Shown: positions 1-7,397, numbered from the stretch's first letter. The stretch: DNA of 12,444 bases from a bacterium (GCA_947502805.1 CANNBR010000022.1:1-12444); one strand, 5' to 3'. Notes: generated by a model from the sequence alone, not told the origin. Translations and numbers: made by a program.

Positions 1-2
1 TT

Positions 3-347
3 TCTATTTACAATAAAGCAACTTATCAAGGCGGCGGAAACCCTCAAGCAAACCAAGCTGGCGGTATTGATACTTTGCGTAGAATAGGAGTTTTAGGGCA
101 AGCAAATAACATGTTCTCTCCAGCAGTCGACACTACCCCTATTTACGTACAAGAATCTGACCTTGATCTTGGTTCTGCCGCCCACCCTGCTACCTACTCG
201 CAAACCCTTTATTCAACCATTGGCTACTATCGCGCATCAGACCGTTGCCCACAAAATGTTGAATTAGGTTCTTCTTATGAATTTGGTAGCTGTAACACAG
301 CACTTAATCGCTGGACTATCTGGACCAAACTTCAAATAACCTTCTAA
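3..347 (+). CDS. C-terminal part of a putative outer-membrane beta-barrel protein (5' end outside window)
   Basis: The reading frame is open from the first bases of the window, so this is the last 114 residues of a longer protein; the TTG at 75 is not a credible start. The visible part is rich in Gly, Asn, Ser, Thr and Tyr with few Lys, as in barrels or surface proteins. It ends in WTIWTKLQITF: a terminal Phe preceded by alternating hydrophobic and polar residues, the usual C-terminal signature recognised by the BAM machinery of Gram-negative outer membranes. Two cysteines (in SDRCPQN and FGSCNTA) lie 15 residues apart and could form a disulfide. The next gene starts 17 bp downstream on the same strand, so the two are probably cotranscribed. 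The family cannot be named from this fragment; the outer-membrane location is inferred from the terminal motif. Confidence 0.7.
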   Translation, partial: SIYNKATYQGGGNPQANQAGGIDTLRRIGVLGQANNMFSPAVDTTPIYVQESDLDLGSAAHPATYSQTLYSTIGYYRASDRCPQNVELGSSYEFGSCNTALNRWTIWTKLQITF

Positions 348-364
348 TTTTAAAAGGAATAAAT

Positions 365-2554
365 ATGAAAATCGTTACAAAAATAATATCGTTTGCTCTG
401 TTGACGCTCTGTCTTCAGGTAGATGCAATGAGCTCAGGGCCAACTGGCTTTGTTAGCGCCTGTAGTATGGGCGGTATAAAATCTGCTGCTAGCTTAAGAG
501 GTACCTTCAAAACAACCTTTGGCATAGATTCTAGTGTATGTACCGCAGCTAACATTGCAGCAGTCCAAAATATTCAAGCATTTGTTAATGATCCGACAAA
601 GTTTTACTTAGCAACAGAAACATTTGCAACTGATGTGACCGCACAAGAATTCGTGAAGCAATTTTCTAGGTTTGGAAATCTACTCAGTAATACCTCTATC
701 TTCCTAACAAACTACCTTGACCTTGCTGAAACAACTATTGAAACACAAACAACAACACAGGCGGCAACCATCACAGCACAAACTACTGAGGAAACAAGAC
801 AAACTGCTGCTATTAGAGAGATTGCAAAAAGCCTTAACCCATTATCAGGAGCCGTGACTCCTGATAACCTTGATGAAAAAGCTATTAAGGCTATTATTGC
901 ATCTACTAAATTAATTAATACCAATGAAGAAGATGCAAGAAAGTTTCTCAATACCCTTACATTAGCCTGGAATAAAAAAGAGGAAGAATTTATATCCGAA
1001 CCTGTGAGTATTTTCGATCCTTACCTTACTCCTATCTTTCCAGAAGAGGTATTCCAAGTCTCGCTAAAAGAATACATACAAATAACTTTTGCAAGACGCC
1101 TACAATCTATTTCACCAGTAGCTAATCCTGACTTTGATGACTTCATTAAGTTTATTCAAGTAGACGATGAAGGCAAGACAGACAATGAACTTAATGTAAA
1201 TCTTCTTAATCCAAAAATCACTTTAAAACCTACTGATTACTCGAATACTGAAGCTCAAGCAAAGGCTGTTATTAATGCTATGAGAGTTCAAATTGAGGCC
1301 ACCAATAATCTACTTGATGATCAAGACATTAAACGAGCTCCAGTTGGACCACTTAGTGAAAAGGCAAAATTCGTTCTTGATGATATGAAAAAACAAATTT
1401 CCAAGACTGTAGTGACAAAAAAACCAGATAGTACTCCAGGTTCAACAAAAGATACGAATGTTTTAAAGGTAATCGGACAGGTAGAAAAACTCACTAAACT
1501 TACTCCTTGCAAAATGGTACAAGACGCTACGACCTCAGTCCAAAAACTACAGCTACTTCCTAAAGCCGTAACACAAATGGTGGTTGCACTTAATTTACTT
1601 TCAGTTGATGTAGACAAACCTGCAGCAAGCGGATCGAATCTAGCCGATGTGATAAAAAAAGCGATTCAAAAATCTGCTACAGGGCCAGCTCGCGGTGGTA
1701 CAGGAGCAGAAACAAATAAAAATGTTAAGGAAATAATAGAACAGGTAGAAAAACTCACTGACCAACTCGATTCTTGCAATGCTGTAAAAAAAGCGGCCGA
1801 AGCCAAAAAACTAACTCTACTTCCTGAAGCCGTAACACAAATGGCAAATGCGCTTATTACTTTTTCAAACAATCCGGTTGATGATATTACTAAATTAGAT
1901 GGAATAACATTCGCAAAACGTATAACAGAGTACCTTGAAGAAACTTCTAATCAGAAACTACTAGAGAAAATTACAGATGATCTTATTTCATCAAATTCTA
2001 GCAATTTATTCAAGGTACTTCCTACTACATTTAACCTTGCAGAACTCACTGCAGATGCACCAGGTTCAGCTGCAAACAAAACCACAGATCTCGGTGAAGT
2101 TGGAAACTACTTAAGACAGTGCGCAGAAGCAGCAAACGTACTTAAAAAACTCGCCGTAGCTGCTGGTATGCCTAATGTTATGCCTGCAAATATGCAAGAC
2201 TTAATGACACAATCTTTAGCAAGTATACGAGCCAAGCTTAAAGCAGCAGCAGCCGCAAAAATTCCACAAGTAATTATTGATAGCCATAATGAATTTACTC
2301 AAATAAGAACTACCATTTTTAATGCATTATCCCTTGAGAAGAAAAAAAAGAACTTTATTATAATTAAAAAACTCAATGACGCAGCCGATGCCATAAATGC
2401 TATAAGTCCAAGCTCAGCCAAAAAAATCATCTTCTACGTAAGTAAAAGCGACAGAACACCTCTTGTTATTAACGTTGATAGTGACAACATAACCAATACT
2501 ACTTTTGCTGTAGCTGTAATTAGTGATGGCACCTTTGCTGCTGATACTGAATAA
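365..2554 (+). CDS. Large secreted protein of unknown function with a duplicated 88-residue unit
   Basis: 729 residues. The ATG has an AAAAGG ribosome site 7 nt upstream (352-357). The N-terminus is a clear signal peptide: MKIVTK, a hydrophobic stretch, then probable cleavage after VDA at residue 21, so the product is exported to the periplasm, outer membrane or outside. I do not recognise a domain. The body is predicted mostly helical, rich in Ala, Lys, Thr and Asn; residues 135-150 are a Thr/Gln/Ala-rich stretch, and a run of five alanines lies in KLKAAAAAKIPQ. Residues about 340-515 hold two copies of an 88-residue unit, sharing QVEKLT and LLPxAVTQM, with one Cys at similar places in each (TPCKM and DSCNA). 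It follows the outer-membrane-like gene by 17 bp and is closed by a strong terminator, so the pair looks like a two-gene surface or secretion unit. The function is unknown. Confidence 0.85.
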   Translation: MKIVTKIISFALLTLCLQVDAMSSGPTGFVSACSMGGIKSAASLRGTFKTTFGIDSSVCTAANIAAVQNIQAFVNDPTKFYLATETFATDVTAQEFVKQFSRFGNLLSNTSIFLTNYLDLAETTIETQTTTQAATITAQTTEETRQTAAIREIAKSLNPLSGAVTPDNLDEKAIKAIIASTKLINTNEEDARKFLNTLTLAWNKKEEEFISEPVSIFDPYLTPIFPEEVFQVSLKEYIQITFARRLQSISPVANPDFDDFIKFIQVDDEGKTDNELNVNLLNPKITLKPTDYSNTEAQAKAVINAMRVQIEATNNLLDDQDIKRAPVGPLSEKAKFVLDDMKKQISKTVVTKKPDSTPGSTKDTNVLKVIGQVEKLTKLTPCKMVQDATTSVQKLQLLPKAVTQMVVALNLLSVDVDKPAASGSNLADVIKKAIQKSATGPARGGTGAETNKNVKEIIEQVEKLTDQLDSCNAVKKAAEAKKLTLLPEAVTQMANALITFSNNPVDDITKLDGITFAKRITEYLEETSNQKLLEKITDDLISSNSSNLFKVLPTTFNLAELTADAPGSAANKTTDLGEVGNYLRQCAEAANVLKKLAVAAGMPNVMPANMQDLMTQSLASIRAKLKAAAAAKIPQVIIDSHNEFTQIRTTIFNALSLEKKKKNFIIIKKLNDAADAINAISPSSAKKIIFYVSKSDRTPLVINVDSDNITNTTFAVAVISDGTFAADTE
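1382..1909 (+). repeat. In-frame tandem duplication of a 264-bp unit inside the secreted protein gene
   Basis: Two copies, about 1382-1645 and 1646-1909, are held at a constant offset of 264 bp (88 codons). Three anchors show this: GATATGAAAAAA at 1382 against GATGTGATAAAA at 1646; a 19-bp identical stretch at 1477-1495 and 1741-1759; and a 25-bp stretch with one mismatch at 1556-1580 and 1820-1844. No net indel has occurred between the anchors, although the sequence between them has diverged a lot. The outer boundaries are approximate. Confidence 0.85.
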
Positions 2555-2576
2555 TAACAACTTCATTTAGCCACCA

Positions 2577-2615
2577 AAAAGTCCCTACCTTAAAAAAGTA
2601 GGGGCTTTTGTTTTT
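2577..2615 (+). terminator. Rho-independent terminator of the secreted-protein gene
   Basis: A 12-bp stem pairs 2577-2588 (AAAAGTCCCTAC) with 2598-2609 (GTAGGGGCTTTT), with one G-T wobble and a 9-nt A-rich loop. It is followed by a T-rich tail to 2615. It begins 23 bp after the stop codon at 2554. Confidence 0.85.
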
Positions 2616-2654
2616 AAGAGTTTTTCAAAAAATTAAGAGCTCAATAAAAAACCA

Positions 2655-2734
2655 CGTCGTCTCCAACGATACGGTAGTCGCAGCAGTTCATATAATGAAC
2701 TGTTAGACGGAGTGAGTGTCGGGGATCCGTGAGA
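2655..2734. repeat. Dispersed repeat family A, copy 1, with a central perfect hairpin
   Basis: The left end CGTCGTCTCCAACGATA and right end GGGGATCCGTGAG match ends seen at 3970-4013 and 10211-10286. The centre is a perfect hairpin, CAGTTCAT (2684-2691), loop ATA, ATGAACTG (2695-2702). No protein is encoded. It looks like a non-autonomous, MITE-like or structured intergenic element of the type common in host-associated bacteria; the family assignment is by eye. Confidence 0.6.
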
Positions 2735-2792
2735 GGAAATATGTTTTTTGAAAATCTCGAATTAATTTTCTAATAAACTCTCAGTAAGCGCA

Positions 2793-2837
2793 GGAGGGAT
2801 TGCCACGCAAGCTCGCAATGACGCTGACTTTTTATTT
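2793..2837. repeat. Dispersed repeat family B, copy 1, touching the galE stop codon
   Basis: A 31-nt block (2793-2823) matches 12196-12226 with one mismatch. Both copies are followed, after a 1-nt length difference, by GACTTTTTATTT. This is the widespread 'CGTCATTGCGAG...GGCAATCCC' kind of intergenic repeat, seen here in reverse orientation. The conserved tail runs to 2837 and overlaps the galE stop codon at 2836-2838, so the element borders or overlaps the galE 3' end and may act in its mRNA end. Confidence 0.65.
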
Positions 2838-3879
2838 ACTCATTAGTTTGTAGATAAGCTTTAGTACCAAGTTTACGAACATGCTCAAGTGATTGCTCAA
2901 AAAGCCAGGCACTTTGGATCATTAGCGCAAGGTCAGAATGAAGCGGATTCCACTGTAAAATGGTCATCGCTTTGGCTGGATCTGCAACCAACACTGCCGG
3001 ATCACCTTTGCGGCGGGCTGTTGGAATCACAAGAAGTTCTTTTTTTGTTACATACTCAACGGCAGCAATCAGTTCTTTAACCGAATGGCCAACCCCTGAT
3101 CCTAAATTAAACACATCGGATGGATTTTTATGCTGTACCAAATGCAGCAATGCTTTGTGATGAGCATCTGCAATATCACGGACATGCACGTAGTCACGAA
3201 TACAGGTGCCATCTTTAGTTTCGTAATCGGTCCCAAACAGATAAAATGGCTTTCCCGTTACTGCTGCATGCAAAAGAAGCGGGATACCGTGAGTTTCAGG
3301 AACATGTTGTTCCCCTAACCCTTCATACGGTAATGCCCCTGCTGCATTAAAATAACGCAATGCAACATACTGCAAACCGTAGGCCGCCTCACATTCTTTG
3401 AGCATGAGTTCGATCATGTACTTGGTAGTTCCATACGGGCTGATAGGCGCACAAGGATGCTCTTCGGTTAATGGAACAAACAGAGGGTTGCCGTACACGG
3501 CACAACTGGAAGAAAAGATCATAGTGAGTACGTTATGTTTTACCATCGCATCGAGCAAGGTCACTGTTTTAGAAACATTGTTCTGGTAATAGTTTAAGGG
3601 ATGTTGGACTGATTCACTCACTACGGTAAATGCAGCAAAGTGCATAACGGCAGTAATGCGATAGGTAGAAAACAAACGAGCAAGAAGCTGCGCATCACCA
3701 TAATCACCCTGCACAAACTCTGCCCAGCGATGGGAAAATGAAGATGAAAAAAAAGATGTTTGAGAAAGATCATCAAGAACGAGTACGTGGAAGCCTTTTT
3801 TTGCAAGGAGCCACGCGGTATGAGAACCGATATACCCTGCGCCACCTGTTATTAAAATTGTTTTTTTATCATGTTCCAT
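2836..3879 (-). CDS. galE: UDP-glucose 4-epimerase
   Basis: 347 residues, close to the family's usual length of about 340. It interconverts UDP-glucose and UDP-galactose in the cytoplasm using bound NAD, supplying galactosyl units for surface polysaccharides. It is an extended short-chain dehydrogenase. The Rossmann motif TGGAGYIGSH lies at 11-20, the acidic NAD-ribose contact in VLDDLS at 34-39, the SSSCAVYG serine cluster at 123-130, and the catalytic pair Y149 and K153 in YGTTK. LRYFNAAGA at 174-182 and the C-terminal RRKGDPAVLVAD are also typical. By hand alignment the substrate-gate position, Tyr in strict Gal/Glc enzymes, is Leu297, so activity on N-acetylated sugars cannot be excluded. 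ATG is chosen because an in-frame TGA lies just upstream; the ribosome site is ambiguous (GAGG is 15 nt away, AGGG only about 2 nt). The gene stands alone among repeats and looks less AT-rich than its neighbours. Confidence 0.95.
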   Translation of the reverse strand: MEHDKKTILITGGAGYIGSHTAWLLAKKGFHVLVLDDLSQTSFFSSSFSHRWAEFVQGDYGDAQLLARLFSTYRITAVMHFAAFTVVSESVQHPLNYYQNNVSKTVTLLDAMVKHNVLTMIFSSSCAVYGNPLFVPLTEEHPCAPISPYGTTKYMIELMLKECEAAYGLQYVALRYFNAAGALPYEGLGEQHVPETHGIPLLLHAAVTGKPFYLFGTDYETKDGTCIRDYVHVRDIADAHHKALLHLVQHKNPSDVFNLGSGVGHSVKELIAAVEYVTKKELLVIPTARRKGDPAVLVADPAKAMTILQWNPLHSDLALMIQSAWLFEQSLEHVRKLGTKAYLQTNE

Positions 3880-3899
3880 TGCCCTTTTTCACCTCAATA

Positions 3900-3905
3900 A
3901 TTATA
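3900..3905 (-). promoter_or_regulatory. Candidate -10 box for galE
   Basis: On the minus strand this reads TATAAT, a perfect -10 hexamer, 20 nt upstream of the ATG. I see no good -35 box at 16-18 bp spacing, and the leader would be only about 14 nt, so this is a weak candidate. Confidence 0.25.
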
Positions 3906-3969
3906 TGAATGTGTTGTGTTTAAAATACGATAGTATCCGAAAAGTAGTTAATAAATAAAAAAAATCAAT

Positions 3970-4013
3970 GTCGTCCCCAACGATAGGAGAAGCAAGCGTA
4001 AGGATCCATGAGT
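3970..4013. repeat. Dispersed repeat family A, copy 2 (short)
   Basis: The left end GTCGTCCCCAACGATAGG (3970-3987) and right part GGATCCATGAG (4002-4012) match copy 1. The central hairpin is missing, leaving about 14 nt between the ends. It fills most of the gap between the galE upstream region and the nuclease gene. Confidence 0.55.
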
Positions 4014-4026
4014 AAGGAAGAAGTCC

Positions 4027-5253
4027 TTATTTTTTTAGTTTTGACCGAGTAGCTAGGTACCCTGCAATTGCTTTTTTTATAGACCTTGTAGCTACTTTTT
4101 TTGCAGTTTTTTTAACACTCTTTTTGACTGACTTTCGTACTATTTTTTTTACCACTTGCTTAGTTCCACTAACCTTGCTGCTCTTTGCAAACTCATTTTC
4201 AATATCTTGCGTTGAAGGTAATTTTCCCTTGAGTTCTTTAGGAAGCGAATCAACAATTTTTGCTGCATAACTTGAAACTGCAATTGGGCTACTAGTGGTA
4301 CGCAGTGCATACTCCACAGTAAGTTTACTCTTGCTTTGACAGAGCAAAAGACCAATGGTTTGCTGATCTTGTGGATGCTTAAGAAGATCATCTACCGCTG
4401 CAAGATAAAATCCAATCTGCCCCACATCTCTTGGATCAAACTCACGAGCTTTTAATTCTATGACGATGTAACAGCGCAACTCTAAATGATAAAACAATAA
4501 ATCAAGGTAATAATCTTTTTTATCAATCTCCAAATGAACCTGTCTGCCAACAAATGCAAACCCTTGTCCTAATTCAAGCAAAAACTTTTGAATATGATTA
4601 AGCAAGCCTTGCTCAATATCACGTTCTGCATGAGCATCTTGTAAAAGTAAAAAATCAAGAATATAAGGATCTTTTAATGTCTGCTGTGCAAAATCAGACT
4701 GAGGACTTGGAAGTGTTTTAGTAAAATTAGTAAGAGCCTTGCCCTGACGTTTATACATTTTTGAATCAATGTGCAGAGCCAAAGTACTTCTACTCCACCC
4801 ACATTCTAATGATTTATGTGCATACCACAGACGCTCATCATCATTTTTAAGTTTCTCAAGAAGTACAACATTATGCCCCCAAGGAATAGTGGTAAATACA
4901 GAATTTTCCATTAACCCTGCTTGTTCATGTGCTTTATAAAATGAACGCATACGGGAAATATTTGTACGAGAAAAGCCAGATACTCCAGGAAAATCCTTAG
5001 AAAGATCATCTGCTAATTGCTCAACAAATCCAGTTCCCCATCCAGCTACTTCTTGTTGTTCCGTAATAATTTTTCCCACTACCCAATACAAGGCAATTAA
5101 GTTTTTATTCACAGCAATTGATGCCTGAAGTTGAACTTCTTTAACTCGATTTTTTAACTCAATAAAAATTTTATTGTATTCCCTTAAAGAAAATAAAATC
5201 GATTTTTGTGTTGTTTTTTGAACTACTTTTTTTAAGGCTTTCTTAATCATCAT
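4027..5253 (-). CDS. YhcG/DUF1016-family PD-(D/E)XK nuclease with a histone-H1-like C-terminal tail
   Basis: 408 residues, longer than the 330-370 I expect for the family. Residues about 25-170 are the DUF1016 N-terminal domain, with the characteristic LIALYWVVGKII (52-63), GWGTGFVEQLADDLSKDFPG (71-90) and FSRTNISRMRSFY (94-106). Residues about 190-340 are the PD-(D/E)XK domain: D251 in YYLDLLFYH and E266/K268 in IVIELKAREF supply the metal-binding and catalytic set, so the site looks intact. Residues 365-408 are an added tail of repeated KKxxKK-like steps (for example VKKSVKKTAKKV) resembling eukaryotic and bacterial H1-like proteins; the N-terminus also carries a basic leader (KKALKKVVQK). 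The family is often accessory and has been linked to restriction or defence loci, but its biochemical role is not settled. Two adjacent ATGs follow an AGGA site; the second (5250) has the better 7-nt spacing. The gene is divergent from the ATPase gene. Confidence 0.9.
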   Translation of the reverse strand: MMIKKALKKVVQKTTQKSILFSLREYNKIFIELKNRVKEVQLQASIAVNKNLIALYWVVGKIITEQQEVAGWGTGFVEQLADDLSKDFPGVSGFSRTNISRMRSFYKAHEQAGLMENSVFTTIPWGHNVVLLEKLKNDDERLWYAHKSLECGWSRSTLALHIDSKMYKRQGKALTNFTKTLPSPQSDFAQQTLKDPYILDFLLLQDAHAERDIEQGLLNHIQKFLLELGQGFAFVGRQVHLEIDKKDYYLDLLFYHLELRCYIVIELKAREFDPRDVGQIGFYLAAVDDLLKHPQDQQTIGLLLCQSKSKLTVEYALRTTSSPIAVSSYAAKIVDSLPKELKGKLPSTQDIENEFAKSSKVSGTKQVVKKIVRKSVKKSVKKTAKKVATRSIKKAIAGYLATRSKLKK

Positions 5254-5357
5254 AAAATCCTATTTCGTATCTAACAAACACGACCAATAACCATTTGTAG
5301 CATGGTTTATGTGTTTTTACACTATACCAATTTTTATCGTAAACTTCTTTCTACCAC

Positions 5358-5386
5358 TTGCTTGCACTTTATGATTTTCATATACT
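5358..5386 (+). promoter_or_regulatory. Candidate promoter of the ATPase gene
   Basis: TTGCTT (5358-5363) and TATACT (5381-5386) are separated by 17 bp, matching the sigma-70 pattern at four and five of six positions. Transcription would start near 5393, about 29 nt before the ATG at 5422. The spacing and position are good; the call is by eye. Confidence 0.5.
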
Positions 5387-5421
5387 AGACTATACGATAT
5401 TCATAAATTAAAGGAGTTAAA

Positions 5422-6600
5422 ATGTATATAAAAAGAAGCATAAGTGAGCTTATTTTAGCAGGATCAAAAGACAGCCCAGTCATTTCAATTATAGGCCCAC
5501 GCCAATCAGGGAAAAGTACTCTTTCCAAACAACTGTTTCCTCATCACACCTACGTGGATATGCAAGAACCTTCGGTATTAGAATTTGCCCTCAGTGATCC
5601 TAAAGGATTTCTCCAAACCTACACTAATGAACAGGGAATTATTATTGACGAAGCGCAATACGCTCCCATTCTTTTTGATCAGATAAAAGTGGAAGTCGAT
5701 AAAAACAGAGACAAGATGGGCCGCTATATTTTAACTGGCTCGCAACACTTTTTACTTAGTGAAAAAATTACTGAATCTTTAGCAGGCAGAGTATATCTGT
5801 ACAAACTATTGCCTCTTTCTTTTAAGGAACTAGCTGACGTTAATCGCTTAGAACCAACCATCGAACAACAAATCATCAAAGGATTTTACCCAAATTTGTA
5901 CGACAAGCAAAAACTTGTACATACCTTTTATGAGTCTTATTTTTACACGTACGTTGAACGAGATGTCAGATCATTACGTAATATCGGAAACATCGGACTC
6001 TTTAAAAAATTCATTCAGCTCTGTATTGCTCGGATTGGACAACCACTCAACTTCACTTCTCTAGCTAACGAAACCGGCATATCAATTGTTACGGTACGGG
6101 CTTGGCTCTCATTACTTGAAGCAAGTTTTATTATTTACCTCTTACCTTCATTTCACACTAATCTTTCAAAACGAGTAGTAAAGTCACCAAAACTTTACTT
6201 TTACGATACGGGGCTTGCTGCAGATAGTGCAGGAATTACTTTTGAAATGCTCAAAGAGCGCCGTGACCTTGTTGGATCATTATTCGAAAACATGATAATC
6301 ACTGACATCATGAAAGAATGCATCAACCAAGGATTACACCATCAGTTGTTTTTCTTCAGAGATAATAATTTAAAAGAAGTTGATTTAATTATTGACCTAC
6401 CCGGCAGACTTATCCCGCTTGAAATTAAAGCTTCTATGACCCTCCAAAGTAGCTTTTTCGATTCAATCAATTGGATCTCAGAAGAACTCAAACTAAAAAA
6501 CAAAAATGTTCTTATCTATGGCGGCGATCAAACACAACACCGCACTACCACAACCGTTCTGCCATGGAATAAAACATATGAAATTTTTACTAAAAAATAG
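5422..6600 (+). CDS. AAA-type ATPase with DUF4143 domain (AAA_14/DUF4143 family)
   Basis: 392 residues, the normal length for this family. The N-terminal AAA domain has Walker A GPRQSGKST (25-33), Walker B IIIDEAQ (73-79, with D76 and E77), sensor-1 LTGSQ (104-108) and LAGRV with R123. The DUF4143 part follows: YVERDVR (177-183), a winged-helix-like stretch LANETGISIVTVRAWL (214-229), YFYDTGLA (259-266) and LFEN (287-290). The C-terminus carries the degenerate PD-(D/E)XK signature FFRDNNLKEVDLII (311-324) and PLEIKAS (332-338), with E319, D321, E334 and K336 present. Members are abundant in accessory regions of many bacteria and archaea, but I know of no firm cellular role. A strong AAGGAG site lies 5 nt before the ATG. 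It diverges from the YhcG nuclease across 168 bp and its stop directly abuts the stop of the convergent downstream gene. Confidence 0.92.
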   Translation: MYIKRSISELILAGSKDSPVISIIGPRQSGKSTLSKQLFPHHTYVDMQEPSVLEFALSDPKGFLQTYTNEQGIIIDEAQYAPILFDQIKVEVDKNRDKMGRYILTGSQHFLLSEKITESLAGRVYLYKLLPLSFKELADVNRLEPTIEQQIIKGFYPNLYDKQKLVHTFYESYFYTYVERDVRSLRNIGNIGLFKKFIQLCIARIGQPLNFTSLANETGISIVTVRAWLSLLEASFIIYLLPSFHTNLSKRVVKSPKLYFYDTGLAADSAGITFEMLKERRDLVGSLFENMIITDIMKECINQGLHHQLFFFRDNNLKEVDLIIDLPGRLIPLEIKASMTLQSSFFDSINWISEELKLKNKNVLIYGGDQTQHRTTTTVLPWNKTYEIFTKK

Positions 6601-7221
6601 TTACCAATTTTCGAAAAAACAATCTTCTATCTTCCTTTTCAAATATTCTTCAGAAAGACCCGCTCGGTATGCAGAATTACAATAATCAAACCTTGCTCCA
6701 TTTTCTTTCAAAAAAAATTCTAATTTCTTGTATTCAGACTTTCTAAGAATTCTCATTTTCATAGAAGGATATTTTTTTAAAAAAAGTGAATCAAGATCAC
6801 GAACAAAGCCTTCAGACAGACGTACATTATTTTTAATAACAGGAATTAATCGATAAAAAGCTTCTTTTCCTTGTGTAGGCCTAGATAAAACAAATCCAAA
6901 ATAATAAATGACTCCATCTTTATTTTGAGCATAAGAATGTACAGATTCAGGCAATTCATCGCCAGGCAAACCATCATTTAAACTATACATAACCATAAGC
7001 CCTGCGAATCTTTCAGCATGAAGTGGTTTTTTAATAGTTTTAAATTCCATTCTAGTCTTTACAGCATCTGCTTCAGCAACTGCTTTAGCCATTACTTTAG
7101 CAAATGAAAGCGTAGTAAATGCTTCAGTAACCGTAGTATCTGCTTTAACAAGTGCGGTGTCTGCCGAATAAAGCTGACCGAATTGCATAACGATAAAAGC
7201 AAGTTGCCATTTTTTAAACAT
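6601..7221 (-). CDS. Secreted protein of unknown function
   Basis: 206 residues. A signal peptide is visible: MFKKW, a hydrophobic core, probable cleavage after YSA at residue 20. I do not recognise the mature part. Its second half (about 110-190) alternates predicted strands and helices: YYFGFVLSRP, then FYRLIPVIKNN, a helix ending in LFLKKYPSMKMRI, then KLEFFLKENGARFDY. That order faintly recalls the end of a GNAT acetyltransferase, but the acetyl-CoA loop is not visible and I would not assign it. The start is supported by AAGGAG on the minus strand (7231-7236), 9 nt from the ATG. The gene converges on the ATPase gene with zero bases between the two stop codons, so no terminator fits between them. 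It lies just beyond the tRNA-operon terminator. Confidence 0.75.
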   Translation of the reverse strand: MFKKWQLAFIVMQFGQLYSADTALVKADTTVTEAFTTLSFAKVMAKAVAEADAVKTRMEFKTIKKPLHAERFAGLMVMYSLNDGLPGDELPESVHSYAQNKDGVIYYFGFVLSRPTQGKEAFYRLIPVIKNNVRLSEGFVRDLDSLFLKKYPSMKMRILRKSEYKKLEFFLKENGARFDYCNSAYRAGLSEEYLKRKIEDCFFENW

Positions 7222-7322
7222 TTTAATTAGCTCCTTAGTAAGATATTTAAATTAATTTTTTTATAGAGAAAGAGACCAAAGAATAGCTGTATTGAGAGTC
7301 TTATTAAAAGCTAGAACCCTCT

Positions 7323-7351
7323 AAAACAAAATCTCGGGTTTTAAACCGAGA
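7323..7351 (-). terminator. Rho-independent terminator of the tRNA operon
   Basis: Minus-strand reading: TCTCGG (7351-7346), an 8-nt loop, CCGAGA (7337-7332), then a T-rich tail TTTTGTTTT to about 7323. It lies about 43 nt beyond the tRNA-Glu 3' end, on the correct strand to end the tRNA transcript. Confidence 0.8.
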
Positions 7352-7368
7352 ATAGTTTGCTGGCTTGG

Positions 7369-7397
7369 GCCATACTAAGCGTTAGGCAAAGTATGGC
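7369..7397 (-). other. Inverted repeat that includes the 3' end of tRNA-Glu
   Basis: GCCATACT (7369-7376) and AGTATGGC (7390-7397) are perfect 8-bp inverted arms around a 13-nt loop. The upstream arm in transcript order contains the discriminator base and encoded CCA of tRNA-Glu (7394-7397). In the precursor RNA the tRNA tail would be held in a hairpin just after the acceptor stem. A role in 3' end processing is inferred. Confidence 0.6.

Noticed and set aside
712..1872. Minus-strand open frames of 68-98 codons inside the large secreted protein gene
   Set aside because: They are shadows of the strong plus-strand gene, with no ribosome sites and biased, low-complexity composition.
2336..2351. 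Run of eight adenines (GAAGAAAAAAAAGAAC) as a possible programmed slippage site
   Set aside because: The reading frame continues normally for about 70 codons and no alternative-frame product or stimulator is apparent.
2889..3845. Short open frames overlapping galE on both strands
   Set aside because: galE has complete catalytic motifs across the whole interval; the others have no family features.
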